NCBI RefSeq assembly: GCF_001761385.1
Contig: NZ_CP017476.1
Span: 2,655,501 to 2,719,500, forward strand
Direction of reading: 5' to 3'
From: Hydrogenophaga crassostreae
GTDB taxonomy: Bacteria; Pseudomonadota; Gammaproteobacteria; Burkholderiales; Burkholderiaceae_C
Length of the DNA: 64,000 nucleotides
Below the pieces are notes generated by a model. It saw nothing but the letters and a program-made list of their open reading frames with translations. It made no database searches and was not told where the DNA came from. The position numbers and the translations under genes were made by a program. This document shows, in pieces, positions 9,606-16,753 of the stretch. Position 1 is the first letter of the stretch, and every line of letters begins with the position of its first letter.

Positions 9606-10528
9606 AGTACCTTCTGGCTCTGGTGCTGACCGCCTGTGGCTGGCAACAGGGCCTGGATCCGGCCGCGCTGTCTGTTCTGTATGAAAAGCCGCTGCCCCCA
9701 CCTGACAAACCCCTGCGGGTTTTCCACTTGGGGCACAGTCTGGTGGGCCGCGACATGCCGGCGATGCTCGAACAACTGGCGGGTCCGGGTCATGACTACC
9801 GTTCGCAGCTGGGCTGGGGCGCCACGCTCCAGTCGCACTGGGAACCTGATGTGGCCATCAACGGTTTTGAGCAGGAAAATGCGCACCCTCGCTACCAAGA
9901 CGCCAGAGAAGCTGTTTTGAGTGGTCAGTTTGATTCACTTGTGCTGACCGAGATGGTCGAAATCAAGGACGCCATCAAGTCTTTTGATAGCCCGGCCTAC
10001 CTTCGGCAATGGGCTCGCCTTGCACACAACTCCCGGCCCACAATGCGTGTCTACCTGTACGAGACATGGCACCCCCTGGACGACCCTCGAGGCTGGCTCC
10101 AACGCCTGGACGACGATCTGCCGCGCCACTGGGAAGGCGAATTGCTGGCCAAAGCCATGGCTCACGGTGACACAGGTGCCCCGGTATACGTCATTCCAGC
10201 GGGGCAAGTCATGGCACGGTTCGTGCGCCGGATTGAAGACAGTGGGGGGCTGCCAGGCATGTCATCCCGGGAAGACTTGTTTGAGCTCACTGATCAGGGC
10301 ACCAGAGACAACATACATATCAATGATCTGGGCAACTACATGGTGGCTTTGACGCACTACGCTGTGCTTTACCACCGAAGCCCCGTGGGACTGCCCCACC
10401 GTTTGCTGCGTGCAGACGGCAGCGCCGCGGATGCCCCCGGTGACGAAGTAGCCAAAATAATGCAAGAGGTGGTCTGGGAAGTGGTCACAAGGTACCCCAA
10501 GACCGGTGTCGCTCAAGTTAAAGACTGA
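9602..10528 (+). CDS. SGNH-hydrolase-like putative lipoprotein
   Basis: The product is 308 residues. ATG 9602 overlaps the synthetase stop as ATGA and has AAGGA about 6 bases upstream, so translation is probably coupled. The N-terminus has a very short hydrophobic stretch ending in the lipobox-like LTAC, with Cys at residue 12. ATG 9584 would give a more usual signal length. FHLGHSLVG carries a candidate nucleophile Ser in an SGNH block I setting, and DNIHINDLGNY near the end supplies the block V Asp-x-x-His. The family includes esterases, acyltransferase partners and polysaccharide O-acetylation helpers. With the coupled synthetase and the acyltransferase-3 protein nearby, a role in transferring or removing an acyl group outside the cytoplasm is likely but inferred. 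Confidence 0.75.
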   Translation: MKYLLALVLTACGWQQGLDPAALSVLYEKPLPPPDKPLRVFHLGHSLVGRDMPAMLEQLAGPGHDYRSQLGWGATLQSHWEPDVAINGFEQENAHPRYQDAREAVLSGQFDSLVLTEMVEIKDAIKSFDSPAYLRQWARLAHNSRPTMRVYLYETWHPLDDPRGWLQRLDDDLPRHWEGELLAKAMAHGDTGAPVYVIPAGQVMARFVRRIEDSGGLPGMSSREDLFELTDQGTRDNIHINDLGNYMVALTHYAVLYHRSPVGLPHRLLRADGSAADAPGDEVAKIMQEVVWEVVTRYPKTGVAQVKD

Positions 10529-10950
10529 TCTCTGCCCAAACCCATCACAACATGAACCACCCCGGCCATTGAACCGCTCCCCTGAAGTAGCACCAAGGTC
10601 AAAGGGATCTCAGGGCTACTCAGGAAGCAGCGTTCAAGCGCAAGTTGGTCGAGCCGTTTCTGTCAAGGCGGGCGACAGAGGGCATCAACTCGGGATGCAA
10701 GGGTGGATTTCCGGCCGAGAAAGACCGCGAATTCCGAGGAGTCATAACCGTCCAGCTTCCGGGCTGCAATGCAATCCCGTATGGTTCAGTTCGCTCAGCC
10801 ATCTGACACCGACCGAGTTCGTCAGAAAGCGGTCGAATCAACATGCAGGCAGCAGCCCAGCGCCAGATGGAAAGCGTCGGGATATGGCGAAGACGCCAGC
10901 TTTCAATGCCGGCCGGCTGCGTTGAGCGACCCGGTTCGGCCTCGAAACCC
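10529..10950. other. convergent intergenic region, no gene supported
   Basis: It lies between the SGNH gene (plus) and the glycosyltransferase (minus). Short open frames exist on both strands but none has a ribosome-binding site or domain. One plus frame around 10622-10806 reads like a degraded protein, but I cannot link it to a known transposase or gene family. Confidence 0.35.
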
Positions 10951-11952
10951 CTACGCTTGGGCAAGCTGTTGCTCTATGGTCTGGGTCCAGTGACGCCTGT
11001 CGTAACGAGCCAAACAGTGCGTTTGCCTGCCCAGTGCCACCTTTGTCAATTCTTCGCTGCAGTCGTACAGAGTTCTTGCCTTCGAGACCAGGTCTTCCAG
11101 GTTTCCTGGCTCGTATTTCATCTGTAGGTCGTCATCCAGGTAGTCTCTTAAACCAGCCGTGTCAGCAGCCAAGGTGGGAATACCTAGCATGGCCGCAGAA
11201 ACCAACGTGATTTGACCGCAACGTGACAGGTTGGATTTTAAAGGCAGCACCATTCCTCTTGAGTGTTTCACGTACCCCCAAGTCAATCCAAACGGTTGGT
11301 TAAAAAGAAATCGAACATTGGGACTGTTGATCAAATCTGGAATCCCGTTGGGACGACCGATGATGAGAACTGGTATCCCCGTTGCGTCCGAGAACCGGAC
11401 CAGCAATTCATAATCGCGATCCTCCCCGCCTACAGCACACAGGTAGCGGCCATCAAAGGGGATTTCTTCAGGCGTCACCCAATCTGGCACGCTTTGCGTC
11501 CAGAGCGTGAAATCGAAACGATCTTCAGCCAAGGAAAAAAAGTCACTGTACAAGAGTGCTTCATGCCGAGAAAAGACCGTGAATTTCCGAATACTGGCGA
11601 AGCAGTTTCGCATGTAGGATTTTCGCGATCCAATAGGCAATTCCGTAAAATTGAAAGCAAATGCGAAATGAGGTGAACTGGCATGAAGGGTGCGCAGGGC
11701 GCTGGCCGTGGCAGCGGTCATCGCAGGAAGGTGCGATATTACAGCTGTTTGCGCATGCCGCTTAGCGTACAACGCCGTTTGAAAAGCCGCTCTGTAGCGA
11801 GATATTCTCGGACGTCTGATTGTTTCTTCCATGGCATTTATTGGCAGCCCGCTGTATCCGATCCAGCGAGCATCCTTAAACCGATCCCGTTCAAAGAAAA
11901 CTTCGGATGATGGAGACTGCTCATACACATTCGCAATGTTTTCAATTTTCAT
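10951..11952 (-). CDS. glycosyltransferase, GT-B fold (family 4-like)
   Basis: The product is 333 residues. The C-terminal half contains the retaining GT-B donor-binding pattern: VLIIGRPNG, a later SAAMLGIPTLAADTAGLRDYL that aligns with the E-x7-E-type region, and a trailing LEDLVSKA helix. The N-terminal half carries a weak acceptor-binding Rossmann pattern. There is no signal peptide, so it acts in the cytoplasm, presumably adding a sugar to a lipid-linked glycan. The start is ATG at 11952; no good ribosome-binding site is visible. Base composition is clearly lower in G+C than the flanking genes, which suggests a separate origin. The donor sugar cannot be told from sequence. It is the only glycosyltransferase in the window, so the rest of the glycan pathway should lie to the left or elsewhere. 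Confidence 0.75.
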   Translation of the reverse strand: MKIENIANVYEQSPSSEVFFERDRFKDARWIGYSGLPINAMEETIRRPRISRYRAAFQTALYAKRHAQTAVISHLPAMTAATASALRTLHASSPHFAFAFNFTELPIGSRKSYMRNCFASIRKFTVFSRHEALLYSDFFSLAEDRFDFTLWTQSVPDWVTPEEIPFDGRYLCAVGGEDRDYELLVRFSDATGIPVLIIGRPNGIPDLINSPNVRFLFNQPFGLTWGYVKHSRGMVLPLKSNLSRCGQITLVSAAMLGIPTLAADTAGLRDYLDDDLQMKYEPGNLEDLVSKARTLYDCSEELTKVALGRQTHCLARYDRRHWTQTIEQQLAQA

Positions 11953-12608
11953 TGGGCATATTCTTTCTGCGGAAACGGATATTTTGCAACGGCAAACACC
12001 TCAAAATGACACTGCTTCAATGTGCCATGTCCTTCGTGATGATAGGGCGTTTACAGAGTGGAAATCGTTGCGCAGCAGGCCGGCTCTTCATGGCTGAATC
12101 GGGGATTGCTTTTAAAGGCTCGCCAGTCAGGCGATCGACCATACCATTGTCATTTGCAGTCGGGGTCTTGCCTGTCAGTGCTCAGCGCCAAACTGCCGCG
12201 ATCGCTGATAAACCTCGTTCTGACCCTTGGACTGGCGCTCGCAGGCGGCAGAAGTCCACCCCAGAAACCCCTCGGCGTTATGGGTCAAGGGCTCCTGAAT
12301 GTTCAAGGGGCACACCCTGCGCAGGGCGTCCATTTGACACCTTTGGTGCGATCATATGAGCGATTTCGAAACAAATAAGAGTGGGCAGCACACACCCAGG
12401 TCATCCCAGGGCAAGGTCATCTGACAATGGGTCATTCTGAACCTGAACGGGAGCACTGCGGTGACCTCTGAGGGGACTCGCGCTACAGATACAGTAGCCC
12501 TCAACAGCAATGCCAAAGCGTGAAGATCATCCACACTGATGATGCAACGGCTCACCCGGAACCCCCTGTCAGGCTTTGAAAGCCACCGGACCCCTATACT
12601 GCTGCGAC
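11953..12608. other. regulatory gap between glycosyltransferase and EPS sugar transferase
   Basis: The stretch is 656 bases and divergent. It contains three direct copies of GGTCAT (listed separately) 170-210 bases before the sugar-transferase ATG, and a TATACT hexamer at 12595-12600 just upstream of that ATG with no well-spaced -35. No gene is supported. Confidence 0.4.
12399..12436 (+). promoter_or_regulatory. three GGTCAT direct repeats, candidate operator
   Basis: GGTCATC at 12399-12405, GGTCATC at 12415-12421 and GGTCATT at 12430-12436 are spaced 16 and 15 bases start to start. This is an iteron-like arrangement upstream of the exopolysaccharide sugar transferase. No known factor is assigned. 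Confidence 0.3.
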
Positions 12609-14063
12609 ATGGTCCTTGCCAAGAAACATCCTCGTTCCATTCTCAAACGCCGCGGGAGCATTTCCACGGCCGTTCAGGCCGTGGTCGATTTGGTGGCCGT
12701 GGTGGGGCTGTCCCTGCTGCTGATTCGCCAGCAGATTGGCGCAATCACGGCCGAATATTCAGCGCTGCTTCTGGTGCTCACCATGGTCATGGTGTTTGCC
12801 TACGACCAGTTCGGTGTCTACAGAAGCAACAGCAGCTTCACACGCAAAGCCCTGACCCTTTTTAAGGCCTGGTCCCTGGCATTTGGCTTCTTGCTGCTGG
12901 TCGGATTCCTGACAAAACAGACGGAAGTGTTTTCTCGCCTGTTGCTGGCACAACTCTTTGTAGTCGGGTACTTGCTGCAAGTACTGCTTCAATACCTAAG
13001 CCGGCAAATCCAGACCCGCGTCATGGTACACGCGGTTCCGGTCGAGAACGTGCTGATCGTGGGCACGGGCAAACTCGCTCGCTATTTGCAAAACAAGATT
13101 TCGGGCAACCCTTGGCTGAGTCAAAAGGTGGTCGGTTGCCTTGAACTGCCCTCGCCTGCGCGGGTCAGTGAGGTGAAAGCCGGCGCGACCCTGTACGAGA
13201 GTTCGGACTTTGGCTCACTCAAGGAGCCCAATATCATCGGGGCCCTCGACGAGATGCTGGACATCATCGAACGTGATGACGTGCGCACGGTCTACTTCGC
13301 CATTCCCCTGGGCGAGTCCGACCTCATCGAAGACATGTACCTCCAGCTACTGGACCGCCATGTCGCGGTGCATTGGGTGCCGGACATATTTTCGCTGCTG
13401 TTGGTCAATCACAGCGTGCGAGAGATCGCAGGGCTGCCGGTCTTGACCCTGTCAGAAACGCCCCTCACGGGCACCCGTCTGCTGTTGAAGGCCCTGGAGG
13501 ATCGCGTACTGGGCATGTTCATCATGATTCTGATCACGCCTTTTCTCCTGCTGATCGCACTGGCCATCAAACTGGACAGCAAAGGACCGGTGTTTTTCCG
13601 CCAGGCACGCAAGGGTTGGAGTGGCCGGATCTTCCACATCTGGAAGTTCCGCAGCATGTTTGTGCACCAGCCAGACACCGGCGTGCTGCAACAGGCCACC
13701 CGCAATGACCCTCGCGTGACCCGCGTCGGCGCATTCCTCCGCAAAACCAGCCTGGACGAACTGCCTCAAATCTTCAACGTGCTTAAAGGGGAAATGTCAT
13801 TGGTTGGCCCGAGACCACACGCGGTCGAACATGACGAGCAATATTCGAAAGGTATCAACGCTTACTTCGCCCGACACAACATCAAGCCAGGCATTACCGG
13901 GCTCGCTCAAGTGAGGGGGCTGCGCGGTGAAACCAGGGAGATCGAGCGCATGCGACAGCGCATCGAAGCAGATATCGAGTACATCAACAACTGGTCCATT
14001 TGGCTTGACATCTCCATCTTGCTGCGCACCCTGGGCGCGCTGTCTGGCAAGAACGCCTACTGA
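12609..14063 (+). CDS. exopolysaccharide polyprenyl glycosylphosphotransferase (WcaJ/EpsB type)
   Basis: The product is 484 residues. The N-terminal third has four to five membrane segments (about 20-130). A CoA-binding-like Rossmann region follows (VLIVGTGKLARYLQ near 145). A further membrane helix (MFIMILITPFLLLIALAI) leads into the bacterial sugar transferase domain with FFRQARKGWSGRIFHIWKF, FRSM, RKTSLDELPQIFNVLKGEMS and GPRPHAVEHD. This enzyme transfers a sugar-1-phosphate to undecaprenyl phosphate at the inner membrane, the first step of Wzx/Wzy-type polysaccharide assembly. The start is ATG 12609; TTG 12576 is an alternative and neither has a strong ribosome-binding site. It supports reading the left 14 kb as part of a polysaccharide locus. 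Confidence 0.92.
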   Translation: MVLAKKHPRSILKRRGSISTAVQAVVDLVAVVGLSLLLIRQQIGAITAEYSALLLVLTMVMVFAYDQFGVYRSNSSFTRKALTLFKAWSLAFGFLLLVGFLTKQTEVFSRLLLAQLFVVGYLLQVLLQYLSRQIQTRVMVHAVPVENVLIVGTGKLARYLQNKISGNPWLSQKVVGCLELPSPARVSEVKAGATLYESSDFGSLKEPNIIGALDEMLDIIERDDVRTVYFAIPLGESDLIEDMYLQLLDRHVAVHWVPDIFSLLLVNHSVREIAGLPVLTLSETPLTGTRLLLKALEDRVLGMFIMILITPFLLLIALAIKLDSKGPVFFRQARKGWSGRIFHIWKFRSMFVHQPDTGVLQQATRNDPRVTRVGAFLRKTSLDELPQIFNVLKGEMSLVGPRPHAVEHDEQYSKGINAYFARHNIKPGITGLAQVRGLRGETREIERMRQRIEADIEYINNWSIWLDISILLRTLGALSGKNAY

Positions 14064-14508
14064 ACCAGGCAGACCACGCAGCCCAGGTAGCCCAGGTAGC
14101 CCAGGCAAGCAGCCTTTGTGAACCCCTGGCCTGCAAGGGCCGCAATCAGGTTTGACGTGGGAAATTTCAGGCAGTGCGCAGGCTGGTCCTGCCACGGATC
14201 AGGACCTGCGCCCATGCTGCGGCGATTGGCGAGTCTGAGCTGGCGATCGCGAGATGGGGCTCATTGAAAAGCTTCAACGGGCCCAGTCAACCACCAATCG
14301 ACATGACAGACGCACCCACAGAGACCATGGAAATAGCCCATGCCGCTCCCCGGGCTTGCTTCAAGTGCCGTGCTCTGCATTTGGATGCGGAGTCCATCAT
14401 CACCTGGACGCGAGCCGACACGCTCCTTTCAACCATTTCTCAGAGCGGCACTGCCTGCGGGCGTGCCGGAAACCGCAAGCACAGGGTTGCTCCAGCAACA
14501 AGCACTGG
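14064..14508. other. convergent gap, no gene supported
   Basis: It lies between the converging sugar transferase and PA14 genes. It begins with a 9-base tandem repeat (14081-14107). I see no gene and no U-tract terminator. Confidence 0.35.
14081..14107. repeat. 9-base tandem repeat, three copies
   Basis: Units are GCCCAGGTA, GCCCAGGTA and GCCCAGGCA, immediately 3' of the sugar-transferase stop. The array is short and its function is unknown. Confidence 0.7.
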
Positions 14509-15159
14509 TCAGTTCTGAGGCGTCGCAATTGTGTCGGAGGGCAAATGCAAGAGCGCCTTGGACACCACATAGCGGGCGCCATGAGGCGCAGTCCACTCAA
14601 GTCTGATCCGCTTGTCTGAACTGGTCAGTTGGGTCACGATGATCTCAATGGGATAGAAACGCCCCGCTGCCAAGTCCACTGTTCCATCTGGGGAAGCGCC
14701 CTCACCGGCAACCACGTTGCGCGCTACAAGCACCTTCATGTTGGGCGCATCGGCATGAAATCGGTACCCACCACTGAGCGGTGGCTTGACCCAGCCACTC
14801 CATCGAACAGAAGCCGGCCGGGCAGCCAACCCTGGCGGCCAATCCATCGAAGAGTCAAAGTCCACGACGCCATCCACACGAACCAGCGCCACTTCCCCAC
14901 GCAACGATGGCTCGGAAAAATACTCGCCACGCAATCCGACGCCTACGGCGTTGGCCGCAGAACAGATGCCCGCACGTTCATCTGCGCGAAGCAATTCCGC
15001 CGCCATGCGGTCAGATGGTGGGGCTGAAGGAGAAGCAGGACGAAACAGCTCTATGACATCGCCGCGTAGAAACAGCAGAGCACCCACGCCGATGGCCGCG
15101 ACGATGAGCGTCCTCTGCAACAGCAGCTTTCGGCGGGGAGAGTCAAAAAAATTGCGCAT
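14509..15159 (-). CDS. membrane-anchored PA14-domain protein
   Basis: The product is 216 residues from ATG 15159. An N-terminal anchor (RRKLLLQRTLIVAAIGVGAL, about residues 9-28) is followed by a short Ser/Pro linker. The PA14 lectin-like fold covers about 75-215: GLRGEYFSEPSLRGE, VRWSGWVKPPLSGGYRFHAD and a late GRFYPIEIIV, the usual PA14 landmarks. PA14 domains bind carbohydrate in toxins, glycosidases and adhesins, so this is probably a periplasmic-facing glycan-binding protein. Its N-terminal anchor and its promoter closely match those of the DUF1996 gene just upstream (15346-16560), as if a common front end carried different cargo. No ribosome-binding site is visible; both genes share the GCACATG start context. 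Confidence 0.8.
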   Translation of the reverse strand: MRNFFDSPRRKLLLQRTLIVAAIGVGALLFLRGDVIELFRPASPSAPPSDRMAAELLRADERAGICSAANAVGVGLRGEYFSEPSLRGEVALVRVDGVVDFDSSMDWPPGLAARPASVRWSGWVKPPLSGGYRFHADAPNMKVLVARNVVAGEGASPDGTVDLAAGRFYPIEIIVTQLTSSDKRIRLEWTAPHGARYVVSKALLHLPSDTIATPQN

Positions 15160-15194
15160 GTGCAAACGACGTAAACACCCAAATCAGCATATCG

Positions 15195-15223
15195 AGACTA
15201 TCAGTTCCACCGGTCCGAGACAA
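15195..15223 (-). promoter_or_regulatory. predicted promoter of the PA14 gene
   Basis: On the minus strand TTGTCT (15218-15223), a 17-base spacer and TAGTCT (15195-15200) with an extended TGA before the -10 lie 36 bases before the ATG. The same arrangement at the same distance precedes the 16560 gene. Confidence 0.5.
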
Positions 15224-15345
15224 CGGGCGCAGCCACGCTGGTTTGCCAACGCCTCCCAAGCATCTTCTGGACTGGTTGCCTACGCCGCTCGGCAGAAGGA
15301 TCGACCGTATTCATCGCAAGGTCACCGGGTCCATGCCGCCAGTTC

Positions 15346-16560
15346 TCAGTGAATGGCCCGACCATCCCCAAGCAAATGAGAGTGGCAGTCGAGAGCGGCC
15401 TGATCGCAGCCTCTCACGAACGCATCCATGGCTTCCTCGCGCCAGCCGTTGAACCAGTCGCCATGGCCTGAATAGCCGCCCGGGAACGTGGTGCTGTAGT
15501 TGTCTGACGCCAAGCGCCAATGTGAAGCCGAATTTGCTTCGGTGATCATGTAGACAATGTTGAAGGTGATCTCAGGCAGAGGCACCGGGTGCGAAGCCGG
15601 GCAACCGCCACCTGTGGGGTAAGCCATGTGGCTCTTGTGATCGGGTGAGTCCAGGTTCACTCCGTCCCAGCATTGGGGGAAGTTGACGGTTTGCCACAGC
15701 TCCGCGCCAACAGAGCAGTTCGGAATCGATCGACTGTTGCCGCTCCCATCGGTGCAGCTATAGCCAAAAGGCATCCTTTCGTACTTTCCGCCGGGTGCCG
15801 CATTTTTCGCATCCCCCGCGATCATTCGCAGGCCCGCCGGCATGGATTGAACCGAGCTCGGAACCACGCCACCGTAGCCGGTTTTGTAATAGAAGTTGGC
15901 CGTTTGCGGTTTGACCGGCGACCCGTCCCGGGTATCGATCATCGCCGGCACCCAGTAGGCGCTGCGGTTCAGGGTTCCGCCACGGCAAGTCGAGTTGCCA
16001 GAGTTGGCGATCGAAGACGCCGTGGAACTGGCGTTGGCGCCAGTATTGCCGAAGAAAGCATGCAAGTGCGATCGGCCAGGCTGGCCTGGATAGACGATGG
16101 GATCGTCGAAGGACATGTGGCTGAAGTCACATTCCGTGCGGAAAGCCCCTATGCCCCCCCCGGGAGCCGGGCGCTCGCTGGTGGCTCGGGCCTGTTCGAC
16201 CGCAGAACCGGTCGACCCCTGTGGGATACGGGCAGTGCGCACTGCAGGCATCATGGACCCAGCGTCTGGCAATGGTTCCAGCGTTGTTTGTGGTTTTGGA
16301 CCCGATGCTCTTCCCTGACGGGCGGATTTCGCCAGTTCACTGGCAGAAGCGGCTGCCATGACTTGATCCAACCTGCCCTGCGTTTCGCGGCTGGCAATTT
16401 GGAACCCTTGCGACTGCATGCGCTCACCCGCCGAAGCGGGACGAATCAGCTCTACGACATCACTTCGCAGGATCACAAGGCCACCCGCAGCGATGGCAGC
16501 GACGACGAAAGCCCTCTGCAACAGCAGCAACCGGCGGGAAGGAACAACAGAAGTGGGCAT
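15346..16560 (-). CDS. DUF1996 protein with N-terminal membrane anchor (paralogue A)
   Basis: The product is 404 residues. Anchor residues about 9-32 (RRLLLLQRAFVVAAIAAGGL) are followed by a low-complexity linker to about 120. The DUF1996 domain fills about 125-400, with the hallmarks DPIVYPGQ, SHLHAFFGNTG, CRGG, YWVPAM, HMAYPTGGGCPASHP, a late GYSGHGDWFNGW and CHSHLLGDGRAI. DUF1996 is common in fungi and actinobacteria and scattered in proteobacteria. Its function is unproven, although the conserved His, Asp and Cys and the exported location suggest a carbohydrate-active or wall-associated role. The domain is nearly repeated in the next two upstream genes. The anchor and promoter are shared with the PA14 gene downstream. 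Confidence 0.88.
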   Translation of the reverse strand: MPTSVVPSRRLLLLQRAFVVAAIAAGGLVILRSDVVELIRPASAGERMQSQGFQIASRETQGRLDQVMAAASASELAKSARQGRASGPKPQTTLEPLPDAGSMMPAVRTARIPQGSTGSAVEQARATSERPAPGGGIGAFRTECDFSHMSFDDPIVYPGQPGRSHLHAFFGNTGANASSTASSIANSGNSTCRGGTLNRSAYWVPAMIDTRDGSPVKPQTANFYYKTGYGGVVPSSVQSMPAGLRMIAGDAKNAAPGGKYERMPFGYSCTDGSGNSRSIPNCSVGAELWQTVNFPQCWDGVNLDSPDHKSHMAYPTGGGCPASHPVPLPEITFNIVYMITEANSASHWRLASDNYSTTFPGGYSGHGDWFNGWREEAMDAFVRGCDQAALDCHSHLLGDGRAIH

Positions 16561-16595
16561 GTGCGATTGACTCTACCAAGGACATCGGTATGTCA

Positions 16596-16624
16596 AGACT
16601 ATCAGTTCCGCCAGCCCGGCACAA
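16596..16624 (-). promoter_or_regulatory. predicted promoter of DUF1996 paralogue A
   Basis: On the minus strand TTGTGC (16619-16624), a 17-base spacer and TAGTCT (16596-16601) lie 36 bases before ATG 16560. The core around the -10 and spacer end (14 bases) is identical to that before the PA14 gene. Confidence 0.5.
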
Positions 16625-16753
16625 CGCGTACACATCTCTTGCCTGCCAAAACACCACGAGCAGCGTATGAGCTGCTCGTCAAGGCGTTTCTCGCCGCAGC
16701 CAAGGGATTGGCCGGCTCATCGCCAGCCCTCCCTAGACCGCCGCCGCTGGATC

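Noticed and set aside
10506..10925. 139-codon plus-strand frame after the SGNH gene, considered as a transposase remnant
   Set aside because: No transposase motif, terminal repeat or target duplication could be recognised.
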